Of a stretch of 64,000 nucleotides of DNA, positions 55,952-64,000 are shown one piece after another. Source of the DNA: Terriglobus aquaticus (GTDB taxonomy: Bacteria; Acidobacteriota; Terriglobia; Terriglobales; Acidobacteriaceae); assembly GCF_025685415.1 (NCBI RefSeq), contig NZ_JAGSYB010000001.1, positions 992,001 through 1,056,000 of the forward strand. Direction: 5' to 3'. The notes under the pieces are model-generated. The model was not told where the DNA came from, did no database searches, and saw only the letters and a program-made list of their open reading frames with translations. Position 1 is the stretch's first letter, and every line of letters begins with the position of its first letter. A program made the translations under genes and the position numbers.

Positions 55952-56644
55952 CTAGAGCAGCTTCAAAAACGCCTTCGCTTCCTGTAGCTGCGGGAACAGC
56001 CGTTCTTCCGCTTGAAACTCACGCGAGTGGACGCAACGCCGCCCAGCCTTGACCCGCACCGGGTGCTTCAGGTGCAGCATCTCGTGGTACATCAGGTACT
56101 CGATCGCGTAACGTGGCACCCGAGGGCCATCGAACACCCGGCTGATCATGATCGTGTTGTGCGCCGCGTCATAGTGGCCCAGCAGGCGGCGGGCCGCGTG
56201 ATGACTCCAGGTGAGAATCGGCCGGCCAAGCAGGCCGAAGAAGAACTGCCGGTTCACGGATTCGAAGATCTCGTTCAGGTCGTAGTACCGGCCCACGGCA
56301 GTGGTGATCTGCTTGCGCCCGCGGGTCTGGCGCGCCTGCTCCGTCTGCCGCAGAACGGCCTCGCTCTGGGTGTAAACGCGGTAGCGGTGCGCGTGCGATC
56401 GCTCGATCGGTTTGCGGTACAGCTTGGCCAGCAGGATGTGCGCAATGGCCTCATGCACGCTGGCCGGCGCGGCCTGGAGCAGGTCGCTCAGACGCACGAT
56501 GAGCTGACCTTCCCGCAGCCGGATCGTCGTGTTGAGCGATACAAAGCGTCGGAACCGGATGTCGAAGGGCGGCATGGGCGCACGCGGCCGCAGATCGCGA
56601 TAGGCCGCGGCAAACACCGTGTGCAGTTCAGGCGGAGCAACCAC
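55952..56644 (-). CDS. SprT-like zinc metallopeptidase
   Basis: Putative zinc peptidase of the SprT/YgjP group, 230 residues. The metal motif is YHEMLHLKHP, with His187, Glu188 and His191, and a later third ligand candidate His206 in CVHSREF. VRLSDLLQAAPASVHEAIAHILLAKL is a characteristic N-terminal block. No signal peptide, so cytoplasmic. Function in bacteria is unknown; relatives in eukaryotes (Spartan) act on DNA-protein crosslinks. It is at the end of the minus-strand run from ileS. Confidence 0.85.
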   Translation of the reverse strand: MVAPPELHTVFAAAYRDLRPRAPMPPFDIRFRRFVSLNTTIRLREGQLIVRLSDLLQAAPASVHEAIAHILLAKLYRKPIERSHAHRYRVYTQSEAVLRQTEQARQTRGRKQITTAVGRYYDLNEIFESVNRQFFFGLLGRPILTWSHHAARRLLGHYDAAHNTIMISRVFDGPRVPRYAIEYLMYHEMLHLKHPVRVKAGRRCVHSREFQAEERLFPQLQEAKAFLKLL

Positions 56645-56672
56645 GGTTTCAGGATACCGACGCGGACTTGTG

Positions 56673-57251
56673 CTAGTGATCGCGGCGGTGTGGCGTTTCT
56701 TTCTCCACCTCGTACTGATCGGGCTCGGGAGCCTTGGACGGCGGGTGCTCCTTGAAGTACTGGGTCTGTTCCGGCAGCAACTTAGCCGCGTCTTCCTTCA
56801 CGTCCGCCACGGCCTCCAGGGCCAGGGTTCGCGCCAGCTTGTACTGCTCGTTTTCCGGCGGCTGGCGGAGGATACTCTGCCAACGCTCGGTGGCGGAGAG
56901 CAGCTTTGGCAGCGACTTGCGCAGATCACGGTGAGCCGACGCGTACTCATCCAGGTTGTCCTCCAACTCATTCACGATGCCGCTGACTTCGTCCATGTTC
57001 TGGTGAATGTCCTTCGCCCGACCCTGCGCGCGAACGTCGGTGAGGACGCGCTGAATACGTTCCATGCGGGCATCTATCAGCTTCTGGAACACCAGCACAC
57101 GCCCGGCTGGGTCCATCGCGGCGTCTCGCAACTGCTCGACTTCTGCCTCGGATAGATCGGCTCGGCCGCGTTGTGCTTGCGCCACAGGAATAGAAGTGGC
57201 CGCGAGAAGCCAAGCGAGCGCTGCGATCCGTGCTCTCGTGCGAGCGCCCAT
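56673..57251 (-). CDS. Secreted helical protein, unknown function
   Basis: I do not recognise a family. 192 residues with a signal peptide (about 1-26, ending VAQAQ). The mature part is highly charged and predicted helical throughout, with heptad-like stretches such as RMERIQRVLTDVRAQ and HQNMDEVSGIVNELEDNLDEYAS, so a coiled-coil or helical bundle is likely. The tail is Glu/Pro/His-rich. It starts two bases after the end of the neighbouring secreted gene, so both are probably translated together. Confidence 0.75.
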   Translation of the reverse strand: MGARTRARIAALAWLLAATSIPVAQAQRGRADLSEAEVEQLRDAAMDPAGRVLVFQKLIDARMERIQRVLTDVRAQGRAKDIHQNMDEVSGIVNELEDNLDEYASAHRDLRKSLPKLLSATERWQSILRQPPENEQYKLARTLALEAVADVKEDAAKLLPEQTQYFKEHPPSKAPEPDQYEVEKETPHRRDH

Positions 57252-57253
57252 GG

Positions 57254-57754
57254 CTACTTGGAGAAAATCATCGCGAGCAATGCGGTCTGCGCGGCGTCCA
57301 GGCGCTTCAGGGCCGATTGCACGTGCGGCTTCGCGTCCATGCCTGCCGCGCGGACCATGTCGCTCAGCCGGCGATGGGTCATGTGCAGCAGCAGCTCGGT
57401 TTTCTTGAGGCTTTTGCTCTGCTGCAGGTTGTTTTCCATCTTTGCCGTGCAGGCTTCCATTCGCTCCAGCGTGGCCTCGGCCTCTTCTACTTCGCCGTCC
57501 GCAAGCTGCTTTCCGGCGAGGACGCTCATTTTGTCCGCCAGATCGGCGTAGAGAAATGCCTGCTCCCGTGCGTTTGCAGAGAGCGCCCGCTGCTCGAGTT
57601 CGGTCAACAGATGTGCATCAACGACTTCCACGCCGGACTCAGCCGTGGCCGGTCTGGAAGCCACGCAGCACCCCACCAGCACCGTACACGAGACGGCGAC
57701 CCGGAACCCGGCTTGAACGCGCTTCCATTGTGTCGGAACCTTCATCACGTGCAT
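57254..57754 (-). CDS. Secreted helical protein, unknown function
   Basis: I do not recognise a family. 166 residues from the ATG at 57754, which has GGGAGG upstream. A hydrophobic segment at about 15-36 (FRVAVSCTVLVGCCVAS) ends in a possible signal-peptidase site; it contains Cys-Cys, so lipidation is possible but no clean lipobox is present. The rest is helical, with EVEEAEATLERMEACTAKMENNL as a likely coiled coil. It lies 23 bases downstream of the TPR gene and two bases upstream of the other secreted gene. Confidence 0.75.
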   Translation of the reverse strand: MHVMKVPTQWKRVQAGFRVAVSCTVLVGCCVASRPATAESGVEVVDAHLLTELEQRALSANAREQAFLYADLADKMSVLAGKQLADGEVEEAEATLERMEACTAKMENNLQQSKSLKKTELLLHMTHRRLSDMVRAAGMDAKPHVQSALKRLDAAQTALLAMIFSK

Positions 57755-57777
57755 CGCAGACCTCCCTTGCGGCTGGA

Positions 57778-59115
57778 CTACTTTGCTCGGCGAAGCACCT
57801 GCAGGCGTTGCTGGGCCTGCCAAACCTCGTCGGGAAAGGACGAACCCGCAAGCTGCAGAAACTTGCGATAGTTTTCTGCGGCTTGCGCTGTGTGAAGCAA
57901 CGTATCATGCGCGGTGGCTAAGAGGAAAGTCGTCGCGGCGTCCGGAGGCAGAATTTCGTCGCGAATTTGCACGGCACGCAAAACCGTCTCGGGGTGCTGG
58001 CTGGCTGAGGCCGCAAAGGCTAAGCGGCCGGCGGCGTTCGCTTTGGCAGTTGGCGTAGGGAACTGCAGGGCCAGTGCCCGCTCGAGTTCCGCTGCCGCCT
58101 CAGCGTAACGTTTCTGCCGGATCAGGCTGTCCGCATCGTCCACCAGCAGCGTCGGATTCTTCGGGTCGGTACGGAGCAGCGCGGCGAACAGTTCGTTCGC
58201 GCGATCCGGCGTGCCCGCGGCAACGTACGCGCGAGCCAACAGGAGCGTCGTCGCCTCGTTTGCCGGATCCGCAGCGTGCAACCGCTCCAGAATCGGGATC
58301 GCCTCGTCGAACTTCTTCCCGCGCAGCAGCAGGTCCGCTCGCCCGGCCAGCAGCGACGGGTTGTCCGGGTGCCCTGCCAGCCCGCGTTGCAGTGCCTGGT
58401 CTGCCTGATCGATCTTGCCTTCTCGCAGAGAAACTCGCGCGTAGGCAGCGGTTGCGTCCGGATCAGCGGGGCTTGCGGCCAGCACACGCGCATACGCCTG
58501 CTCGGCCGCGGCGTCGTCCTGCAACGCTTCGGCGATCTCTCCGCCAAGCTCGATATCGTCTCGCTGCTCACTGCTCAGGCGGATTGCCGCCAATAATTCG
58601 TCACGCGCATGTTCCGGGGCGGAGTGCAGGTCCAGCCGCGCCAAGGCACGCTCTGCCTGCGCGCGAGCAGGGCGAGACGCGGCTTCGTCGGGCAGCGCCG
58701 TAGCTTCGCGCAGCCAACGTGCCGCAGCGGCCGCGTCGCCTTGGCGGGCGAGCAACAGACCCAGAGAGACGCGAGCGCTGACCAGTGTGGGATCGGCTTT
58801 CGCTGCGGCCTCATACGCGGCTTTCGCTCCCGCGGCGTCGCCGCCGTTGTCCAACGCAAAACCCAAGTCGTACTGGGCATGGGCGTTGTTCGGCTCGCGC
58901 ACAACCAGCGGCCGAAGCACCTGGATGGCACCCGACCAATCCTGCGCTTCCATCCGCTTTTCCGCGGTCGCTATTGTGCCGTTCGCACCCGAAGTGGGGT
59001 TCGCCTGCCGCGAGCTGTCGTCCGCGGACGAACTGGTGCCCGGCGGCAACTGCCACTGTGCCGCGGCGCTCAGCGGCACAGCCAGGCACAGTACACCCAA
59101 GCTACGCCGCAACAT
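57778..59115 (-). CDS. Secreted TPR-repeat protein
   Basis: Tetratricopeptide protein of 445 residues with a signal peptide (about 1-20, ending SAAAQ). About eight to ten TPR-like repeats run from residue 50 to 430, for example NAHAQYDLGFALDNGGD, ATAAYARVSLREGKIDQA and LLLRGKKFDEAIPILERL. The start at 59115 overlaps the uvrA stop by 14 bases, so it is coupled. Probably a periplasmic or outer-membrane scaffold; partner unknown, though the two secreted proteins downstream are candidates. Confidence 0.85.
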   Translation of the reverse strand: MLRRSLGVLCLAVPLSAAAQWQLPPGTSSSADDSSRQANPTSGANGTIATAEKRMEAQDWSGAIQVLRPLVVREPNNAHAQYDLGFALDNGGDAAGAKAAYEAAAKADPTLVSARVSLGLLLARQGDAAAAARWLREATALPDEAASRPARAQAERALARLDLHSAPEHARDELLAAIRLSSEQRDDIELGGEIAEALQDDAAAEQAYARVLAASPADPDATAAYARVSLREGKIDQADQALQRGLAGHPDNPSLLAGRADLLLRGKKFDEAIPILERLHAADPANEATTLLLARAYVAAGTPDRANELFAALLRTDPKNPTLLVDDADSLIRQKRYAEAAAELERALALQFPTPTAKANAAGRLAFAASASQHPETVLRAVQIRDEILPPDAATTFLLATAHDTLLHTAQAAENYRKFLQLAGSSFPDEVWQAQQRLQVLRRAK

Positions 59116-62100
59116 CGGTCCGCTCCGTCTGCTCCAGCGGAGGCATGCCCAGCGACGCGCGCAACCACCGGCCTGTATAGCTTTCCGGCACACGGGCAAT
59201 CTCTTCCGGAGTGCCTGTCGCCACCACGCGGCCGCCGGCGGCACCGCCTTCCGGACCCATGTCGATGACCCAGTCGGCACTCTTGATCACGTCCATGTTG
59301 TGCTCAATCACCAGCAGGGAACCGCCGCCGTCGATCAGCTTGCGGAAGGCCTGCAGCAGCGTGGCCACATCCGCAAAGTGCAGTCCCGTCGTCGGCTCAT
59401 CCAGGATGTAGAGAACGCGGCTGCCCACCTTCTTTGCATCCGGCTTGCCGCTGCCGATGCTGCGAATGCTGGCGAGATGAGCTGCCAGCTTCACGCGTTG
59501 CGCTTCGCCGCCGCTCAGTGTGGTTGCCGATTGCCCAAGCCGCACGTAGCCCAGGCCGACCTCGTCCAGCACCTGCAAGCGATCGACAATCTTGGGATGT
59601 CCGGCGAAGTAGTGCAACGCGTCCTTGACCGTCATGTTCAGAACATCGTGGATGTTCCGGTTCTTGTACTTCACGTCGAGGATCGCGGCTTTGTAGCGGG
59701 TTCCGCCACACTCTTCGCAGGGCAGCTCCACATCGGCCAGAAACTGCATTTCAACCGTGACCGTGCCGTCGCCTTCGCACACATCGCACCGGCCCCCGGG
59801 AACGTTGAAGCTGAAAGAGCCCGCAGTCAGACTTTTCCGCCTGGCGTCCGGTTGTGCTGCGAACAGCTCGCGGATTGCGTCGAACGCCTTCAGATACGTC
59901 ACCGGATTTGAACGCGGCGTTCGTCCGATCGGCGACTGGTCCACCATGACGACCTCGCGCAGGTTCTGCGTCCCGCCCAGTTCGCGGTAAAGCTTCTCCG
60001 CATCGCTTGTCGCGCCTTCCATGCCCAGGGCGAACTGCAAGCCCCGGTACAGCACCTGGTGCACGATCGTCGACTTGCCGGACCCACTAACTCCGGTGAC
60101 GCAGCACAGCATGCCGAGAGGGATGTCCAGATCGACGCCACGCAGATTGTGAATGCGCGCCCCACGTAGTTTCAGCATCTCGCGGCCCGGCTCCCGGCGC
60201 TCGCGTGGCACTGGAATCTGCACGCGGCCCGAAAGATACTTACCCGTGAGCGAGTTGGGATCGGCTTCGACTTCGGGCACCGTTCCTGCTGCCAGCAACT
60301 TGCCGCCAAGTTCGCCCGCACCCGGCCCCAGGTCGATCAGACGATCCGCGGCGGTGATCACATCCGGGTCATGCTCGACGACTAGAATCGTGTTCCCCAA
60401 GTCGCGCAAGTCATGCATGATGCGCACCAGCCGCGCCGTATCCCGCGAGTGCAGGCCGATGCTCGGCTCGTCCAAAACATACAGCGCGCCAACCAGCCGC
60501 GAACCGAGCGACGTGGCAAGCTGAATGCGCTGCGACTCACCGCCGCTCAGCGTGGACGAAAGCCGGTCGAGCGTCAGGTACTCGAGGCCCACTTGCTCCA
60601 GGAAGCTGATGCGCTGCCGCACCTCTTCCAGGATCTTGCCTGCAATCTCCGTCTGCGCCGGCGACAACGTCAGCGTATCGAAAAATTGACGAGCGCCCGT
60701 GATGGTCAAGCCGGCCGCTTCGCAGATGTTGCGGCCCTGCAGCAACACCGCGCGAGCTTCAGCACGCAGGCGCTGACCTTTGCACACCGGGCAGGGCGCG
60801 TAGCCGCGATACTTCGACAGGAACACGCGCACGTGCAGCTTGTACTTCTTCGTATCCAGGTGTGCGAAAAAGCCGCGGATGCCGGAAAAGCCGCCCTTGC
60901 CGTCCCACAACAGCTCCTGCTGCGCGGGCGTCAGATCGTACCACGGCGTCTTCAGCGGAATGCCGTTGGCTTGCGCGAAGCGCTTCATCTCGCCATGGTG
61001 TGCGCGATACTTCGGCGTACACCATGGTGCAATGGCACCCTCGTCCAGCGTCTTCGATTCGTCCGGCACGATCAGCTTTGGGTCGAAGTCGATCGTGTTG
61101 CCGAAACCCTGGCAGCGCGGGCATGCGCCGAATGGGTTGTTGAAGCTGAACAGCCGCGGCTCCGGCTCCCGATAGGCGCGATGGCACTGCACGCATTCGA
61201 ACGCAGATGAAAAGCGCAGCCGCACAGGCCCGCTCTCATCGCGGGGTGCCGTCTGGAAGACGATCTCGTTGGCCTCGCGATAGCCCGTCTCGATCGCGTC
61301 CACGATGCGCGAGCGAACGTCCGCGCTCACGCTGAGCCGGTCGCCGAGCACATAGATGGGCTGCGAGAAGTCCAGCTCCAGCAGCGACTCCGGCGTAGAG
61401 AACTCGACGATGTTGCCGTTCTGAAACAGCCGGTTGTAGCCGCGCGTGCGCAGCTCGGTCAGGCGTGCCTTCAGCTTCTCGCTCACGTCCAGCACTGGCG
61501 CGGCAGCAGCCGCCTTGTCGGCCTTCTTGTTCGCAAGCTTCTTCGGCTTGGCTGCTGGTGCGGGCTGCGTTTCCGCGTCGGGCGACGCCGGCAGGAACTC
61601 CTGCATCGGCTCCAGCGTGATCGGCCGCGGCTCGATGGGGAACAGCGCATACACCCGCGTTCCTTCCTCCATTTCGAGCAGCGTCGTTGCGATCTCGTCC
61701 ACCGTGTCGCGCCTGACGATTCCGCCGCAATGGATGCATGTCACCGTTCCGCAGCGCGCGAAGAGCAGCCGCATGTAGTCGTAGATTTCGGTTGCGGTTG
61801 CGACCGTGGAGCGCGGGTTGCGCGTTTGATTCTTCTGCTTGATCGCGATCGCGGGTGCGAGGCCGTCCATGAAGTCCACGTCAGGCTTTTCAATCCGCTC
61901 GAGGAACTGCCGGGCATAGGCACTCAGCGATTCCACATAGCGGCGCTGGCCTTCGGCATACACGGTGTCGAACGCCAGCGAGCTTTTCCCGCTGCCGCTC
62001 ACGCCAGTGACGACGGTGAGCGCGTTATGCGGAATGTCGACGTCCACACCCTTCAGGTTGTGCGTGCGTGCGCCCCGAATGACGATGCTTGTAGGCGCAG

Positions 62101-62158
62101 CCGCCTTCACGTCCGCGGGCATGCTCGCTTCCAGACCGAGTTCCACAGCCGCTGCCAC
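59102..62158 (-). CDS. uvrA: Excinuclease ABC subunit A UvrA
   Basis: DNA damage sensor of nucleotide excision repair. Two ABC modules are visible: Walker [14 protein letters not shown] near the N-terminus and [13 protein letters not shown] in the second half; signatures [12 protein letters not shown] and [12 protein letters not shown]; Walker [12 protein letters not shown] and [11 protein letters not shown]. Zinc modules are CVQCHRAY...CPRC and CDVCEGDG...CEEC. 1018 residues because of an Ala/Lys/Pro linker (about 188-223) inside the UvrB-binding region. The GTG at 62158 abuts the lspA stop; an ATG at 62122 with GGAAG upstream is a good alternative. Confidence 0.96.
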   Translation of the reverse strand: MAAAVELGLEASMPADVKAAAPTSIVIRGARTHNLKGVDVDIPHNALTVVTGVSGSGKSSLAFDTVYAEGQRRYVESLSAYARQFLERIEKPDVDFMDGLAPAIAIKQKNQTRNPRSTVATATEIYDYMRLLFARCGTVTCIHCGGIVRRDTVDEIATTLLEMEEGTRVYALFPIEPRPITLEPMQEFLPASPDAETQPAPAAKPKKLANKKADKAAAAAPVLDVSEKLKARLTELRTRGYNRLFQNGNIVEFSTPESLLELDFSQPIYVLGDRLSVSADVRSRIVDAIETGYREANEIVFQTAPRDESGPVRLRFSSAFECVQCHRAYREPEPRLFSFNNPFGACPRCQGFGNTIDFDPKLIVPDESKTLDEGAIAPWCTPKYRAHHGEMKRFAQANGIPLKTPWYDLTPAQQELLWDGKGGFSGIRGFFAHLDTKKYKLHVRVFLSKYRGYAPCPVCKGQRLRAEARAVLLQGRNICEAAGLTITGARQFFDTLTLSPAQTEIAGKILEEVRQRISFLEQVGLEYLTLDRLSSTLSGGESQRIQLATSLGSRLVGALYVLDEPSIGLHSRDTARLVRIMHDLRDLGNTILVVEHDPDVITAADRLIDLGPGAGELGGKLLAAGTVPEVEADPNSLTGKYLSGRVQIPVPRERREPGREMLKLRGARIHNLRGVDLDIPLGMLCCVTGVSGSGKSTIVHQVLYRGLQFALGMEGATSDAEKLYRELGGTQNLREVVMVDQSPIGRTPRSNPVTYLKAFDAIRELFAAQPDARRKSLTAGSFSFNVPGGRCDVCEGDGTVTVEMQFLADVELPCEECGGTRYKAAILDVKYKNRNIHDVLNMTVKDALHYFAGHPKIVDRLQVLDEVGLGYVRLGQSATTLSGGEAQRVKLAAHLASIRSIGSGKPDAKKVGSRVLYILDEPTTGLHFADVATLLQAFRKLIDGGGSLLVIEHNMDVIKSADWVIDMGPEGGAAGGRVVATGTPEEIARVPESYTGRWLRASLGMPPLEQTERTDVAA

Positions 62159-62764
62159 CTAGCGCACCACCGTTGCGTCTTCCATGTGCGTCTGCTTCTG
62201 CTTCGGCCACAGGAGTTCGATCAGAATCAGCACCGCGCCTACCGTGATACAGCTATCGGCCACGTTGAAATCGGGCCAGTGATAGTGCACGATGTGGACC
62301 TCAAGAAAGTCGATCACGTAGTGCAGCTTCATGCGGTCGTACAGGTTGCCGATCGCTCCCCCGAGAATAAGAGCAAGCCCTACCGCCGCCGGCGAGAAGA
62401 CTCGGCCCATGCGCCAGAGCATCGCAAATACGATTACCGCTGCCACCAGGGAGAACACCACCAGCGACCAGCGCACCGCCTCCGGCGATGCGGACTCGGC
62501 AAACATGCTGAACGCTGCGCCAAAGTTGAGCACGTGCGTGATGCGAAAGACGTGCGGGATCACCGTGACGGCCTGACCGGTCTGCAGGTGGGCGACAACG
62601 TAAAGCTTCGTCAGGCGGTCGACGAGCACCGCGATCAGGCTCAGCAGCAGTAGCCACGGTCGTGCGTCGCGCTGGACCAGGTACGTCGCACCGGTGCGGT
62701 CGGTCTCAACATGCGTCGCGCCCGGATCCAGCAGAACGCGTTCCTGGTTGCGCTCGTCGATCAT
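62159..62764 (-). CDS. lspA: Signal peptidase II LspA
   Basis: Inner-membrane aspartyl peptidase that cleaves prolipoproteins after Lgt. 201 residues with four helices. The catalytic Asp pair is Asp143 in GNLYDRM and Asp170 in FNVADS. The N-terminal 35 residues are a hydrophilic tail, longer than usual. Its start overlaps the ileS stop (ATGA) and its stop abuts the uvrA start, so ileS-lspA-uvrA is a tightly coupled run. Confidence 0.95.
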   Translation of the reverse strand: MIDERNQERVLLDPGATHVETDRTGATYLVQRDARPWLLLLSLIAVLVDRLTKLYVVAHLQTGQAVTVIPHVFRITHVLNFGAAFSMFAESASPEAVRWSLVVFSLVAAVIVFAMLWRMGRVFSPAAVGLALILGGAIGNLYDRMKLHYVIDFLEVHIVHYHWPDFNVADSCITVGAVLILIELLWPKQKQTHMEDATVVR

Positions 62765-64000
62765 GCCGCCTCCTGCTCAACCGCGTACGGAGCAAAGCCG
62801 ATCTTTTCCAGCGCATCCGCACACCGCGCGCAGACCGTCGGATACATGCCTTCGTTACCCACATCCGTCGTGTAGCGCCAGCAACGATCGCAGCGATCCC
62901 CCTCAGCCTTAGCAAACTCTGCTTCCACAGCCGTGGCTCCAAGAGCCGGGTCAATCGCCTGCAGCTCGACTTGCGAGACGCCGAACAGCTCCGGCAAATC
63001 GCGTTCGTACAGGGAGAGCAACGGCGCGATGGCAGTGTCGGGAACTCGCAGGATGAGCTTCGCCTCCAGTGCTTTGCCGATGGCCTTGGAGGCACGTGCC
63101 GCTTCCAGCACCTTCAACCCGATTTCGCGGACTGATCGCAGTTGACCAAAATCCTCCCGCAACTTCGCCGCTTCCGCTTCGGGCGCCAGATCGCTGGCAG
63201 CAGGGAACTGCGCAATGTGCACGCTCGCTTCGCGGCCTTGCGCCTGCGGCAGATAGCCCCAGACTTCATCCGCGGTAAAGCTGAGCACGGGCGCAACGAG
63301 CCGGATCAGCGCCTCCGCAATTTTCCACACCGCCGTCTGCGCGCTTAGCCGACGTGTGTCCTTGGGAGCGAGCGTGTAGAGACGATCCTTCAGCACATCG
63401 AGGTAGAACGCCGAAAGCTCTGCATTACAGAACTCGTTCAACGCATGGTAGGCACGGTGGAACTCGAATGCGTCGTACGCCGCGCGAACCTTACCCACCA
63501 CCTCAGCACAGCGTGCCAGCATGTACTGATCGAGCGCCTCCATCTGCTCCCACGCAACCGCATCAGTTTGTGGTGCAAAGCCATCCAGGTTGGCGAGCAG
63601 AAAGCGGAAGGTGTTGCGCAGCTTGCGGTAGATCTCCTCGGCCAGCCGCTTCATCAGCGGAACGCTCGCGATCACATCTTCGCGGAAGTCGACAGACGCG
63701 ACCCACAGCCGGACGATGTCGCCGCCCAGCTCGTTCATCACCTTGACTGGATCGACGCCGTTGCCCAGCGACTTCGAAAAAGCGCGCCGCTGCTCGTCCA
63801 GCGTCCACCCGCTGGTAGCCACGTACCTGTACGGCGCCTCGTCCCGAATGCCGACCGAGCTCAGTAGCGAGGAGTGGAACCATCCCCGGTGCTGGTCGCC
63901 ACCCTCGGTGTATAGGTCGGCAGGGAAGCGCAACTCCGGCTCGGCTTCCAGCACCGCGTGCCAGCTCGCACCGCTCTCGAACCACACGTCGAGAATGTCC
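62761..64000 (-). CDS. ileS: Isoleucyl-tRNA synthetase, C-terminal part
   Basis: Charges tRNA-Ile. The gene enters from the right edge; about 413 codons of the C-terminal half are present. DVWFESGASW and TEGGDQHRGWFHSSLL belong to the active-site core. The KMSKS loop reads AFSKSLGN, an unusual variant that keeps the second lysine. Then comes the anticodon-binding helical domain (AYHALNEFCNAELSAFYLDVLKDRLY) and a C-terminal zinc ribbon, CDRCW...CARC. It is the first gene of the ileS-lspA-uvrA run seen here. Confidence 0.95.
   Translation of the reverse strand, partial: DILDVWFESGASWHAVLEAEPELRFPADLYTEGGDQHRGWFHSSLLSSVGIRDEAPYRYVATSGWTLDEQRRAFSKSLGNGVDPVKVMNELGGDIVRLWVASVDFREDVIASVPLMKRLAEEIYRKLRNTFRFLLANLDGFAPQTDAVAWEQMEALDQYMLARCAEVVGKVRAAYDAFEFHRAYHALNEFCNAELSAFYLDVLKDRLYTLAPKDTRRLSAQTAVWKIAEALIRLVAPVLSFTADEVWGYLPQAQGREASVHIAQFPAASDLAPEAEAAKLREDFGQLRSVREIGLKVLEAARASKAIGKALEAKLILRVPDTAIAPLLSLYERDLPELFGVSQVELQAIDPALGATAVEAEFAKAEGDRCDRCWRYTTDVGNEGMYPTVCARCADALEKIGFAPYAVEQEAA

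Overview
The window is a GC-rich, densely packed piece of a bacterial chromosome. Gene content points to an acidobacterium, most likely of the Terriglobus/Granulicella/Edaphobacter group (inference from protein content only). It has a TolQ-TolR-TonB/TolA-TolB-Pal-CpoB envelope operon, so it is Gram-negative. It also has a hopanoid locus (shc, hpnH, hpnA, hpnG), a DUF1800/DUF1501 pair, a single-chain E1alpha-E1beta dehydrogenase, and many small secreted proteins without recognisable domains. I see no phage, transposase, CRISPR array, rRNA or tRNA, and no sign of a recent genomic island.

Layout. 1-3020 (minus): HtrA-type protease (cut by the window edge), M20-type peptidase, truA. 3283-9786 (plus): a TolC-family protein with a Gly-Thr repeat, a spermidine-synthase-like protein, a chloroperoxidase-type hydrolase and a thioredoxin-fold DUF255 protein. 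9829-14000: an MscS channel facing three tandem related secreted proteins, then a subtilase on the opposite strand. 14117-19960 (plus): fused E1 dehydrogenase, DUF1800 and DUF1501 proteins. 20196-27850: a membrane-anchored alpha/beta hydrolase that lacks its nucleophile, a Rieske protein, carA, carB, a small membrane protein, and a DapA-like protein that lacks both catalytic residues. 27878-33445 (minus): the Tol-Pal operon. 33647-36793 (plus): recN, a 52-residue metallothionein, ispH. 36856-44449 (plus): hopanoid locus. 44795-49196 (minus): sigma-54 response regulator and its sensor kinase. 49493-55945: class III aminotransferase, hydrolase, UdgX/radical-SAM DNA-repair pair, hpt, lgt. 55952-64000 (minus): ileS (cut), lspA, uvrA, TPR protein, two secreted helical proteins, SprT-like metallopeptidase.

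How the genes fit together. ispH supplies isoprenoid precursors just upstream of squalene-hopene cyclase. HpnH and HpnG then build the C35 hopanoid side chain, with HpnA, an Sm-like small protein, a zinc alcohol dehydrogenase and a lipid-kinase-like protein in the same direction. lgt and lspA, although in different operons, are two successive steps of lipoprotein maturation, and Pal, encoded here, is a lipoprotein. uvrA, recN and the UdgX/rSAM pair give the window a DNA-repair theme. The most interesting less-described items are the three-gene secreted family, the DapA-like pseudoenzyme, the Sm-like protein inside the hopanoid locus, the UdgX/rSAM pair, and an unusual PDZ-7TM-GAF-PAS histidine kinase paired with a GAFTSA-variant NtrC regulator.
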